A DNA stretch of 64,000 nucleotides, from assembly GCA_037903475.1 (NCBI GenBank), contig JBAJFG010000415.1, forward strand, positions 248,001 to 312,000. The letters run 5' to 3'. Shown here piece by piece: positions 37,401 to 50,000 of the stretch. A program made the translations under genes and the position numbers. The notes under the pieces were generated by a model, which was not told the DNA's origin, made no database searches, and worked only from the letters and a program-made list of their open reading frames with translations. Each line of letters begins with the position of its first letter. The first letter of the stretch is position 1. Origin of the DNA: Ancylostoma caninum (lineage: Eukaryota; Nematoda; Chromadorea; Rhabditida; Ancylostomatidae).

Positions 37401-39335
37401 TAGCTGGATCTACACTGATCCGGCGGCTCCAGAGTCTGCGAGCAAAGTGCGGTAACCGTGCAGAATTACTGCAGTAATCCTCGTTCCACCGTTGCGCTGT
37501 TCGTTCACCGTCTCAGCGCGTGCACTTAACACGAACTTTCGAATTTGCCCATGATTCAGCCATGCGCAACCCCGGATAACTGTCACATTGGCACATGAAC
37601 CGTGTGCGAATGTCACAGTTTGTCACTCGGCAAACTACCCTAAACGAAACGCGCTGCGGATTAGATAGAAAGGCAAAACAACACGGGAAATTGAAAGGAA
37701 ACCGCACGTACCGAACGGGGTGACAACGCCCCATGCGCGAAAAACCCTGGCCCCGAGTTGCGGTTGTCGGGTTGTTTTTCCGAGGGGAAACTATCAGCGA
37801 AAAAAGCACATTCAATTACACTCGGCTGCGCTTGCCTTGGCCACGACGCTGAGCTGGTTTTGTGAACGTGTTACAGACCACCCCCCCCCCTCCTCGTATA
37901 TCACCTAATGTATGTTGTATGTGGGTGGTGTCCATGTAGCCGTCGCCGCACGACGAAAATTGCCACTTTCCGGTGGTATCCAGCAGCGATGAATGTGTTT
38001 TGTGCATGTAATTAAAGCCGATAGATTGCTGACAACATTGTAAACGAGCTACGATTTTTGTCTTCTTATCCAGCGCCATAGTACATAGTTCCTGACCAAG
38101 TTTTTTTTTTTCGAGTTCATAGGACAGAGTACCAGCAATTTCATCAATATTTTCTATGAAACAAATGAATTATGTGCACTTGCAAGGTGACGAGACTGCA
38201 TTGATTTTAGTTGTTTCTTCCGTGGTTCCAGCGAAAATTCATGGGCAGCCAACGGATCCAGCTGTTTAAACAGTCATTGCCTACATTTGATGTTATTTTA
38301 TTAGATTTTTAATTATCTATTTCATTCTGGATCCGGGTATTTCATGGAACGAGCTCAACGGCCAATATGCTAACCTGTGTCAGTTTTTTCCATTCGTCAT
38401 TATCTACATATTAGAGATGCCTTCATGGTTTAGTAACTTTTATTATGCCACGTCCTGCACTGTGAAATTTCCTACGCTACGTCATTTTATTAAATTGAAC
38501 CTGTCCTAGTCATATAATCTTGGTGAAATCCTTGTTTTTTTTTCCAAAATGGGAAAAGAGTCATTTTTCTCATGTCCTCCATGGTGATTAAATCTCTTTT
38601 TTGCCTTGAGGACACCGAAAATTCTTTGAAATAACTTACATTAATTTGAAATAACTTACTTGATTTAGCCGTGTGGGCGTTATTCTTAAGAGACTCTCAA
38701 GAAAGGCTTCTAATTTGCCTTTGAATCCTGAAGCAGAAATGCAATTTGTCCATCACGGCTAAATTTGGTCTATGAGGTTTTTACCACCTAGAAATATGCA
38801 ATAGTAATCAAGTTGTAAATTTATTTAGTAAGTATCCAGTTCAAATTGGTTTTATGAGCATTTTTGGATAGTATAGGTCAAGCGGATCAAAAAATGAACA
38901 TTTCGAATATCAAATTATGAAGTAACCACTAGGGAATTTTTTAGTAATTCTCCGAGGATGTAAATCAGTCTTTTTCTTATTGTTGTAGAAATGTTGTCTG
39001 CTAGATGTTTCTGTGAAAACTCCCTTCTTTCCCTTTTACCTTGAAACAGTCACATCACTTGCACGAGTTATTACTGCAGTTCACTTGCACGAACAACCTG
39101 TCTTGTACGAGCAATCTAATGAGAACTACTCTTCCTAGCAGTGGACGTTTCCGTTGAGCTTTTCTGGAACGCTTTCCCCGCCAGCATTCATTTGCTCACA
39201 TCATTTGTTTACATTAGTCAAACTCTACGCAGCCATAACAAAATATAATGACTAATATTTGAATGTCCTGTAACTTGCTGAGGACAGCCGTGTATTTCAG
39301 GCGTTCGTCGAATTTCATTGAGCATATGAATATAG
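34490..39335. other. intergenic stretch without recognised genes
   Basis: 37080-37930 is relatively GC-rich with a poly-C run near 37882. An AGCTTAATAAGCTTAAT repeat lies near 36740. No exon chain found on either strand. Confidence 0.4.
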
Positions 39336-39336
39336 T

Positions 39337-39402
39337 CCTAAAGTATAGTACCCAGTCTAAATAAGGGTACAACCTTATTTAGACTGGGTGCTATACTCTA
39401 GG
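39337..39402. repeat. 66-nt near-perfect hairpin beside the MITE
   Basis: Stem of about 30 bp with two mismatches: CCCAGTCTAAATAAGG pairs with CCTTATTTAGACTGGG, with a 6-nt loop (GTACAA). It ends only 3 bp before the MITE start. Size resembles a microRNA precursor, but the loop is very short. Confidence 0.8.
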
Positions 39403-39405
39403 CCA

Positions 39406-39759
39406 AATAAAAATCGAATAATTTCGTTACTTCAATTACTAATTCAGGAAACAGTTTAAACATCCAGGAATTCGAGAATGAGGAAGCTCTGAAGCTCTTC
39501 TTCTCTTCCATACAGTATTTTATTGGCCTCCCATGTTGAAACAATTGAATTTTCCATTTATTCGAAGTCTTCGATATTCGGAAGCAAAAATACTCGATTT
39601 CGAATAAATGGAAAAATCGAGTATTCCGCCATTGGAGACAAATTCAATGATGTGTGAGGGAGAAGAAGAGCTTTGAGGTTTTCTCATTCTCGAATATCTG
39701 GACATTTAAATTGCTTCCTGAACTGGTAATTGAGGTAACATAATTATTCGATTTTTATT
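39406..39759. mobile_element. 354-bp foldback MITE
   Basis: Left end AATAAAAATCGAATAATTTC and right end its near reverse complement (ATTATTCGATTTTTATT). Symmetry continues through CTCGAATTCC/CTCATTCTCG blocks to a centre near 39582, around TTTCCATTTATTCGAA and TTCGAATAAATGGAAA. No coding capacity. Confidence 0.88.
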
Positions 39760-39764
39760 TATTT

Positions 39765-42700
39765 ATTATCTACACTCGAGGTGCACCAAAAATAACAAAC
39801 AAAACCTCAGTGTTAGTAACAGTAACATAATCGAAGAACTCGTATCTATCGTTGGTAACGGTAGTGAGCCCAAGTAGCAGCAATAACTACATAGATGCGG
39901 TTTAATGATGTTGCCCCAACTCATTCAAATAGATCATAATAATCATGATCAATTATGGAGAAAAGCAGTTCAATGCGATGACCACATTATTCGGTCCAGT
40001 GTATACTGGGTACACATGGAGAACTCATCCAGCAGATAAACACAAATTTTTAGTCCATGTCTAGGATTTGCATGTATTATTCATTGGTTGTTCGGTTTTG
40101 CTATGAAAGATTTCTTCAACCGTGGCTGGAGCGAGATTTGCAACAAGTTTCCGTCACGGATACGTCATGCAAATCTCGTGCAAATTTTATACAAGGTGAA
40201 TAGATGTTGACTTGTTGACATGAGATTCGCCATCAAATGATCAAGTTCTGGATGCTAATTTGTGTTGGAATGAACATACCTTTGGAATCATTCCCTTTAG
40301 AGTATCCCCTGACTTCACCAGCAATCGTGGCGATCACCACATGGATAAAGTGAATGACGAGACCTCAGACGTAAAAGAGATGATAGCAAATGGGGCGTGG
40401 CGATCAATAGGCATCGTTTCCACTGTCGCTATCACTCACATCGTCAGTTCGTTTTGGGCACATCTTCGAGAGTACGGGCGATGAGCTCCGTTTGGCAGCG
40501 ATCCATGGCGATGTTACGTGGCAATCAATACGTATCGTTTCAACGATCCTTATCTCTTATATCGCCAATTCATTATTATTCATTTTGAACTGACGAAGTC
40601 CGGGAATACTCTTATCCAACACTTCTTAACATCATCGAGTGATGATGTTCTCCCTTAATATACCATTTAACTGGGAAAAGTCTGGAAGGTTGGAAGAAGG
40701 CTCGATACTACGGTTCTCCTTGCTAATAATGAATGTATGCGCTCCCTATGATAAATAGGGAACGCTTCACTCTTCTGAAGAATCTGACGAGAACATGTGG
40801 GTATCAGATGGGCTCATCTTTGAAGTCAATGGGCTCATTTTAATGTACAGGCCGTTGTATTCTGTTCATAATTCGGATTCAACCTTTTCATAAGTGGATG
40901 TTTACAATTTTCCATGGCGCCGCGAAAGTCGCGACATCGACGATCACGAGATGGTCATCTGTAACCGTCGCTTCATCCCCTCCAGTTGAGCACATCACAT
41001 GACTCCATTTACATATTTTTATACATTTTTGAGGACTTTCTATTCCAATTTTTTTCTAATTCTCCTTACATTCTTGAAGAGTACAAAACACAGTAAAATC
41101 TTCTAAACTCGTACAAAATACAATGGAGGAAAAAAACAAAATAAGTAATCTTTGGGGTATATTGCAGGGTTACAACATCTATGGCAAGTATTTCCGTTTG
41201 GAAATGAAGAGATTCCAATGTTTTTGTTTTTTTTGTTATTTACCAATTTTATTTATTTATTCAACGCTGCGAGCATTGCTTGTCATAAAATACCTTTAAA
41301 TCGGCGCTGTAGAATCTGAAAAATTTTGCGGGATTCGCGGAATTTGCGAGATTTCTTAATAACTCACCCCAAAACCAATTTTTTTTGAGAACTCTTGCAC
41401 ATTCATGTGTGACAGGCACTACTTCAATATATTATTGTTATTACGTATTTTTCAATATCACGTATTTGACATCTATTCAAATCGGATCAACTTTTTTGTC
41501 TTTTTTTTTCTGTAAAAATCCCTCTGAGAATCTAGATCTTCTGGAAGAGAAATGCTGTAACGATGCGTCTTCGATGCGTCTCTGGAACTAGGGATCATTG
41601 GGGCTTTTTCATTTATTGCAATGACTCTGGCTGCATTGGTTGTCCTGAATTTTGTAGAGAGGCTGCAGCCGATTGTTATGATATTTTCGAAGAAAAATAC
41701 TTCTGAACTGGTTGCGTGAATACAGCAACGCTAGAATTAATGCTCTCCTATTGATTTTGGAGGAGGAAAAAACGCTCTCCGCAACCATTTTGCAAAATTC
41801 CCTGCCAGCGTTACTGCGTGCGAAACACTTCTACTAATAACGTTTACAAATGTACTTTCAATCCCGAGCTGTTTACTGTACGGATGAATGATGTTTTTTC
41901 AAGAACATAGATAAATAGAGACATTTCTCAGGAAGTCTGCAGGCTTAACGTTGCAAAAGTAGCCCAATTCTCAGCCTTGGTCTCACAGTAACAGTCAGAA
42001 ACAGCTAGGTTCTTACCTTGGGAGATTTCGAAAGGAGAAAGTCGTTTGCGGAGAGGGGAATTTCAGGTCGCTGCTTTGTTTTTTAGGGGTGAAATCCCTG
42101 CTAGAGCTGTAAACCGGTTCAGTTCCACTTCGTTGGAGAAAAATTGCCATTCAAAAGTTCTTTTCGGTCGGGCAACAGCAGCAGTCAAGGAGAGCATTTC
42201 TGAATTCTCGACTTTTCCATTCATTTTCCATCCCATCATTCTCTTATTTACCATCTGGATTCCATTCCAGAAATGGAAGCATACTACTTCTGTGCATTGC
42301 CTAGCATATGTTTATTGTAATTAGCAATGAAGAAGTCAGTATTAATATGATTGATACATTCGAATTCGAGTGTTTGGTCCGTACATAAGTCTACTATTTA
42401 AACACTTGGATAAAAGCAAACAAAGAAAACAATTTATTAGGAAAGATCAGAATGGTTGTGAGGCTTTTTCTTTTTCGAACATTCGAATATTCAAATCGAC
42501 TCTTGAATTATTGATTGAGGTTACTGAATTTCTTTCTCCAAATTTAATAGCATCTCTATATGAGCAAGGATTCTCTACATGAGAATTATTTGCGATAGTT
42601 TACTCCTATGATGCAGTGACAGGTCTTACGTATGGTCCCCGAAGGTAGTGATTTACCCGAAGCTCTGATTTGGACGAGGACTGGTAAAAGGGGTTATACC

Positions 42701-42895
42701 TTTCTTCCCGCACGGTCTATTTCGGTGAGCTAGCAAGTATTGCCAGGATATTCTGGTCTAGGACTGAGACTAGTCTCCTTGAATTAAATGAGGTAGGGGT
42801 ACCATGAGGTACAGCGTCAGGGTTCTTTTTTTCACCCACTCCACCAGGGTTCGATTCTTGGCACGGGTACTGTGCCCCGTCTGTTCAGGGTTCTG
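39765..42895. other. intergenic stretch without recognised genes
   Basis: A short inverted repeat near 40132-40180 is built on GCGAGATTTGCA and TGCAAATCTCG, and the direct repeat at 40390 lies here. A frame at 42046-42324 has no family match. Confidence 0.4.
40390..40575 (+). repeat. diverged direct repeat
   Basis: GGCGATCAATAGGCATCGTTTCC at about 40396 resembles GGCAATCAATACGTATCGTTTC at about 40518, and the following 30 bp (CTATC.CTCA.ATCG) also resemble each other. Period about 120 bp. Confidence 0.45.
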
Positions 42896-42902
42896 TGGCT
42901 GT

Positions 42903-43000
42903 ATACCCAGGGTAAACGTGTTAACGCCCTTGTTAACGATAGCTAAATTTGTATGATGTTAAAACCTTTACCCTGGGTAATCTCAATGATGCATGTGACC
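42903..43000. repeat. TTACCC-type dispersed repeat
   Basis: ATACCCAGGGTAAACGTG, TTAACGCCC, then TACCCTGGGTAATCTCAATG and ATGCATG. Same layout as the copy at 19360. Confidence 0.65.
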
Positions 43001-43187
43001 TCTGATGCATTGGATGGATCGGTAATCTTATGCCCTTGGATAGCAACTGTCTATGGAACACCACTTATGGGTCAACATGTTGATAGGTACCAGGTAAAGG
43101 GTACAGTTGGGTATGTCAACGTCTATTGATGGCCTCAGTGATGCATCCGAGCCCAGGGGGAATAAACCAGGGCAGGCATGCATAATT

Positions 43188-43280
43188 GAGATTACCCAGG
43201 GTAAGCGTGCTCGATTCCGTGTTAAAGATGGGTAAATTTAGGAGTTTGACATGATCACCTTGGGTAATCTCAATTACACT
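43188..43280. repeat. TTACCC-type dispersed repeat
   Basis: GATTACCCAGGGTAAGCGTG at the left and CCTTGGGTAATCTCAATTAC at the right. It lies about 570 bp upstream of the BTBD17-like start codon. Confidence 0.6.
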
Positions 43281-43289
43281 TGCCGGCGC

Positions 43290-43859
43290 AGTCTATCTTG
43301 ACAACATTGATGAAATAAGCAAGATTTATCATATTTTCCTCGAGAATTCGTCCACTCTAGAATATCGGGTTGTTCACAACCTTGCCGGGGAACACTAATA
43401 GATATCGCGACAAGATTTGTTCGGGAAGCTTCTCCCTGAACCCCTGGTGGTAGGGGAAACTTTTGTAGAAGGTCTCGGAGCTCAGGAATTTCGCAATTGT
43501 GTCGATAAGTCTTTGTTATGCAGCAATGACACTGCAGCCCATCATCACTCTGAATTGCGCGTTCTTTTGTCCAAGCCCGCGCAAAATCAGCTCATTTTCT
43601 CGTGCATTATTCCGCGGACCTGCTCGACCTGCCGCTGTATTCTCAGCTTCTCGTTACTATTCAACACCGCGGCTCTGAATGTGTGCGTCCGCGGTTTTTG
43701 CCGCGATGTTGCCAGTACAAGCGCTGAAGCCGCAGACCACCCCACCACCACTACCACTGCACAACATACCACAAAGCATTGATCCACTCACACATCCTGT
43801 ATCGTCGTCCTGTATCCGCGTTGCTCCACCTCTGTGTGCGTGTGTGTGTGATCGCCGCG
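43290..43859 (+). promoter_or_regulatory. probable 5' flank of the BTBD17-like gene
   Basis: Comparatively GC-rich stretch after two TTACCC-type repeat copies and before the first coding ATG. It has CpG-containing blocks and a short GT run (about 43837-43850). No clear TATA box or trans-splice acceptor was identified, so the promoter position is inference. Confidence 0.3.
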
Positions 43860-44004
43860 ATGTTCTATGAAAATCACTGCGTAACTGTAGACCAAGTGGA
43901 CGCCGACGCCGCCGCAGCAATAGCAGCACTTGCTGACAACATGGTCGCGATGAAACTTCGTGACGTGCCGAATCGCCTCGTCATCGCACCCGACGAACCA
44001 TCGG
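43860..44004 (+). CDS. exon 1 of the BTBD17-like gene
   Basis: First coding exon, residues 1-48 plus one base of codon 49. The start is the first ATG in this frame; upstream in-frame candidates are only TTG. The donor is G|GTAACC. The encoded stretch is acidic and alanine-rich (DADAAAAIAALAD) with no hydrophobic signal sequence. It is the least certain exon because this part is not conserved in the family; the phase match to exon 2 (G plus GC gives Gly) is the main support. Exon 2 itself contains an ATG at 44195, which would be a shorter alternative start. Confidence 0.6.
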
Positions 44005-47000
44005 GTAACCGACCGTTACACGCTCCGGGGGCAGGTCGAATTCGAGTGGGGATAATTCGATTTCGGCCGGCTGATTGGCTGATTCGATGAACATTGACAT
44101 GGATAACGCTATTCTAGGATGTAAATATGGATAGGAAACCAGAAGGGGTTCGAATCCTTGTAAACATTTCCTGATGAGCTGTGTGTGTTTAGGCATGGAC
44201 TGCTTTGCTGACGATCGAGATGCGCTGAATGATTTCGCCAAATACTACAACAACGCTCACCTTAGCGACGTTAACATTATTGTAGGAGATGATACGTGAG
44301 TTTTCTTTGTTTATTTTTGAGCTATTTTTCTATTTTTTTAAATTCCTTGGGTAAAAAGTAGGAAAAATTTCGTCCATTTTCCGACACTGGAGCGGCTTTC
44401 TAGAGAACGTTTCTGGATTCTTGTCGGGCAGTTTATGTCGTACATTGCGTCGACAAACATTGGAGAGAATTCTGACTCGGGAGGGAATTCTTGCTACGGC
44501 GCGGCTCACTCTGTCGCTTCGCGGCTGGCACTCGCCAGGGAGGGAGAGGGCAGTTACCGATGGTGAGGTGTCGCAGGCAGAATGCTGCGGCGCGGCGGCG
44601 TACTGCGTCGCGTGGGCCTCGACGGCTGGAGCTTCTTGTATATGGATCTGCATGGCTTCTTGAGGTCTTTCTCTCTTATTTATCACCTTGTAAACACGGA
44701 AAAAATCTGGTCATGAATTTTTAAAGGCTAAACATCACGTAATCCTGTAATTTCCGGATTCTTTCAAATCATATCGTTAGAGACAGGCTTCAGAAAATCC
44801 AGGCAGCGTTGTCTACTGCTATACTCGTCGAGCAGTGAGCACTTTCACTGGTTTTGGCACATGTCTATTCGCGCAGTCGTACAAGATGTTACCCGCCCAC
44901 AATCGATATCTACAAAACTCACTGGCGCCAGCGCTGTACTGCTCGACCCGTCTCCTGCCTCTTGTTTTTCAATTTTAGTAGCCTTTCACAGATTTCTCGG
45001 CCACAAACGTGGAAACTTAGCTATGACTGATATGCAAGCAGAAAAAAACCTGATTTACGTAAAAGATTACGTCACAGCTGATGCAAGAGAATTTCGTAGA
45101 TTGTCTGCTCAAAGGTGAACCAGGACATAAATTCGGAATGCTAAGTGCTAAACTGTTTTCACTTCTAGGAAAAACACTTGAGGATGCAAATATGAATTGT
45201 GTTGAGCTGGACAGTACAGAATATGCACAACGCCTGTCAATCCCTCTTGCATCACAGAATACCGCCTGTCTGGCTGCCGCGCTGCACCACCTATGCGGCG
45301 CGGCAGACCACCTAGGTCGTCATTGCCGGGCGGTATTTCCCAACGTTTTCTTTTTGCCTTTGTCTTCATTCCGAAATGCTTGGGTGGAAACATAAGCAAA
45401 ACATCAATACGGGCAACGTCCGACAACCACTACACTCAGTTGGTCTGCCCCATCGTGTAGGTGATACGGCGCTGCAAACCAGACGGGCGGTACTCTGTGA
45501 ATCGAGAGTGCTTGGCCTGCACCGTTCCTAGAATGGCGGTCCACTACCCTGCAATAGTTTTCTCAAAGTTTTATTCAGGAAGGCTATTTATATCATTAAT
45601 GCAAAAACGCTGAAAGTACTGGTGCGACGATGGAAATAGTTTAGAAAGGTGCTAAATTCGATTTATAGCACTATGTGAAGCAAAAAAGTTGAAAACCTGG
45701 CTACAGTGGTATAAATAGTGTGGAAACTTGCTGTATCAGTCCATTAAACGAATTACAGGGAGACTATCTTTACACTGTGCTGCTCCTCTCTTTATTCAGT
45801 CCAGCTGAATACTCTCCCATAGGTGTCCGGACAGGGCCAGTCGATGGTGTAGTCTTCACAAGTCCTCTATCCTTCAATTAGTGCCCAATCCTATGATGTA
45901 CATACTTTTTGCTAAAATATGTTTATTGGATTTGTGGATTTATTCGTTTTGATGGGCAGCTGTTCCTGCCAATTAATTGTATCACCTGCGACCACTTCCT
46001 TTACCATGACGAGGAACCTTTCTCCTATGTCTGAATTTTGATATTTCCATTTGTGGTAGTTGACCTGCACAAAAGTTTTTAGTTTTTTTTTTCTTCACGA
46101 AATGCATCTCAGTACTGGTTTAGAAGAACAGGCAACACGACAGAAAGCGGTAAATAGTGACAGGCGGAACGGATTCTGTCAAAAACAAGCCCATTTATCG
46201 CACATTCGTTCCCGTAGAACTTCTTTTCATAGAGAACACATAGTTTGGGTGGAACCTCCATGAAATAGGTTGCCTGCATCCGTCTAACGGCTTGGACATA
46301 CCTGTGGTGAGGGGCTGACTCAACACCAGCGGGAGAATTATACTTACTCTGGGCAAGGAAATCTAACTTTCTTTGACCTACTGATTATAATTGTTCTAAC
46401 TTTTTTGATCATATGTATTGGGGCGTAAACGAAGTTCGTGCCATTTTTCTCTATCGCTGATTTTTCTCTCAGTTCCTCATTGGAAATGAAAACTCTTAGT
46501 TACGATAAAACCGTTTTCGACGCTTGCAATGTCTCACTTTTCAATCTGGTTAAAATGCTAACGAATGGCTTTGAATCCTCTGCAAAAATGTGGCACGACT
46601 CCCCTGCAAAATTGTAGTACAACATTCGAAGTCACGTGGGTGGAGCATAGTTGCGAGGGGCGGGGGCTCTCAATCGTAGCGGACGAGTTACCGTGGCCAT
46701 CCTCTGACCTTACCCAGTATACCCATCGATTTCTGGCTCTCGATTCTCAAAAAAAAAACTGCTCAATTCCACAAAACCCGGCACGAAGTTCAGAAGAAGG
46801 CACCCATAGCTTGCCTTCTGGTATTTTAGTCTAAAATTCTTGCCCCTTTGAAAGACAAATTCCATGATCCCGCTTTTTCATGGAGAGTCGGAGTTTGGAC
46901 TGGTCTTTTGGAGCGAAGTGTAGTTCCTTGTTCTTAGCTGCTAGAGATGGTATTCATCATTGAGTTTAATGGATTTACCCGTGGTAATCTTGATTACCCC

Positions 47001-50000
47001 AAGGTTCACCTTCAGGGCTGGGGTGTATCATTTAGACTACTCATTGTTAATGTGCCAATTTCCTCAAATTTACCCTTTAACTGGCATCCACCAAGATGTT
47101 CATCCACGTGATGCTACCTATACTTTGTAAACGTGCTAATTTACTCAAACTCACCTTCACCTAGCATTCATCAGTATGTTTACTCACGCGATGTTGTCTA
47201 TACCTAGCTGCTAACCATAGTATAGATTACCCACCTTTCCGAGGATGCGTCTGGGTCCAGCAACCGCATGCATCATTGAGATCACCGTGGGTTAATGTAT
47301 TAACCCTACATTAGTCTACCCATCGTTAACACGGACGTCAATGTGTTTACCCTTGGTAATCGCAATGGTGCCTCAAGACCTAGAACATTGGGAAAAGCGC
47401 GATGTGATCCATACCTGTCTATGGTAGGCATGTGAACGTTACTATTGGAGATGACCAATAATAAAATCAATGCAAATGTAATTTCCTCAACGAACTAATT
47501 TCCTCAAGGTCTATATATGTTAGGGTGCAAAGGCCATAGGAACAAAGTACTAACATCCCTAAATGAGAACATGTTCCTATACCAGTTGTTACTGTGCAGA
47601 ACTACGATGCGATCACCACCCTCGCAGATAATCAATCATCGCTAACTTGTTCGCACTTTCACACAGTAGGTGTGTGGGCAAAAAGTTCGGCAAATAATCC
47701 GCTCCAGCAACTCGTCGGTAAAGTGCTCGTACCTGCGTGCACTTTCTCGGGGAATTGGCGGAACTGCTGCCGCTGACGACGTCTTAGACCAAAAATATCG
47801 AACGCTCGAGAATTCACTTGGGGTAAGAAGAGTTTGCTCCGGGGAAGGAGTTCTGAAAATAGGACCACATCGGAAAATCGCCTTCTGGTCTTTGTTTCAA
47901 CGGAGTAGACTCTCCGTGAGTTACTGGAGTGCGAAAATGTACGTGAAACCCACGAAAACATCTACAGATTTCTTTTCCAAGGGTTTTCTTGACAAGGTTA
48001 GCCAGGGTTTTTGCAGGGATTACGAGCTTCCCAAGGAACCATTTTTGTGGAACTTTGCCCAACTTCCTATCGGGGTTCTCGAGCTTTTAGCAGAAAAGTA
48101 ATCAATGTGAAGAATACACAATCAAGACTTAAAACGATACGATATAATCGCTATACGATGTAGTCCATAAAAAACTTTTAAATTAGACAAACCACAGGTC
48201 TTATAATCTTTTGAAGGATTTTTTTAAGAAATAACCTCGCATTATCTCACCACTTCTCCTCGTCTCCTAATCATAATTTCTCTTTAAGATTTGCCGCTCA
48301 TCGCCTCATTTTGGCTAAGAACAGTGAAGTGTTCGATCGAATGCTCAGTCAAAGATGGAATGGCGAAAAGAAGGTATGCAACTATACTTCCAGTTTGATA
48401 AATTCCTTATTTAATGTCGTTAGAAATATATATTCATTTATCTAGTAAAGTGTGTATTCAGAGACAACTACACGTACAACGTAGCTATATCAATTATGTT
48501 TGCGCTCTGTTAAATAAACAAATAAATGCGCTTATTGCAGTTGGAGGGGTTTTTGCTGCAATTTGCTTGAAATATTTGTGAAAGAACAGAACATGAAGCG
48601 CATCAATTATCCAGCTAAAACGATGGGAATTTTGCAGAGTACAACGGTATCAAGCGAGAAAGCCACTATACTAGTTTGAACGTATGTATTCCTTGGAAAA
48701 AGTTCGAAAAAAGCTCATTCAAAGCCTTGATTTTCGCCTGCCACTCGGTGGTCTACTATCGAGCACTTCCAGATGAAGAAGCAGAAGAAATAGAAGGACA
48801 AGAAAGTATTATACTAATTATTCAAGAAAAGATCTCTAAAGCAAAAAATCATATTATACTAATTATTCAAGAAAAGATCTCTAAAGCAAAAAATCACTAA
48901 GATTAAACATGGGGAAGTAGGTAATCGTGGGGACCAAAGCTTTTTCGAGAACTAATCACTGCTGGGATCTCTGCTCAAATTCTTCTTTTTTGATTTTTTC
49001 ACATTCTGGGCTGGCATGCATCATTGAACCCATAGGTTTTCTCATGCCCATGGGTACGGCTACCCATGGGTAAGAGATGAGTAAATGTGAAACTGTGGTG
49101 CATGAAACTCTACCCATGGTAGGTAGCGCTACCCATGGGTAATGCCTGATAAGTGCCCAATGTCTAATCACGACCAACGCAATAAGCGGACTTCTACTTG
49201 AAAAAAAAAACACGCCGCAATTACGACTATTTTTGATAGTCCATTTCAAAAACAACAATAGCTGAGTATTCGTATCTATGATATGCATTTCTCGTCTGCC
49301 TCTCCGAATACGGCTTTATTTCTCGCGTTCTCTCCTTCTCTAGTATCTGCGCAACTATGAACTCCGGTACCAGGACACGTGCGCGAGGCTGATTCTGATC
49401 GGGTCAGCGACTGTCACTGGAGGAGCTGCCAGAAGCTTAGATAAATGGGGTCACAATGTAAAATGGATGCGATATTTGTGTTATGCACATCAAATAACCT
49501 CTTTGGGTAGAGTTTACCACACGCTCAGCGTCTGGTAGGCTATACCCACCCCTTTACCCATTCGCTCGTGGGTAAGCATTTTGATGGGTTGCAGGTTATG
49601 GCTAAAATTGGGGACGTTGGGTACCATACCCATGGATAATCTCAATTATGCATGCCAACCCTGATATGGGGAACTGCCGGGATCAGCATGAAAATTGGGA
49701 TGACTAAAGATGTTTTTCGGCGAATTGATGCCGCAATTCTGACCGATTGAACGTACTCAAATTTGCGCTTTAGCTGGCACTCATCAACATGTTTACCCAT
49801 TAATGACTTTGCCTATGCTCACCTGCTACTCATGAATGATCACATTTGTGGATATGAGATTACCCATTTTTTCAATTGTGCACCCAGGGCTGAGAGGCCA
49901 AATACGACTTTCTTCCGTTTTTTCTCACTGACTTCCTGTTTTAAGGATCTCGAGATGGTCGAGGATGCGCCGTGTCAGAAGGTGTTCCCAGCGTTTCTTC

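Larger units (their letters stand above)
44296..48288 (+). other. intron 2 of the BTBD17-like gene
   Basis: About 4 kb. It holds the second MITE copy (45241-45511) and TTACCC-type repeat copies (46974-47375). A 143-codon open frame at 47670-48101 has no recognisable product. I saw no extra exon with BTB similarity. Confidence 0.75.

Noticed and set aside
42830..42880. GGGTTCGATTC resembling a tRNA T arm
   Set aside because: Stem pairing is poor and no other tRNA arms could be found upstream.
43779..43859. Upstream extension of exon 1 giving a hydrophobic leader
   Set aside because: The extension begins at TTG, not ATG, in this frame; kept only as a possibility through an unseen upstream exon.
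44138..44160. GGGGTTCGAATCCTT resembling a tRNA T arm in intron 1
   Set aside because: No D or anticodon arm upstream; a chance match.
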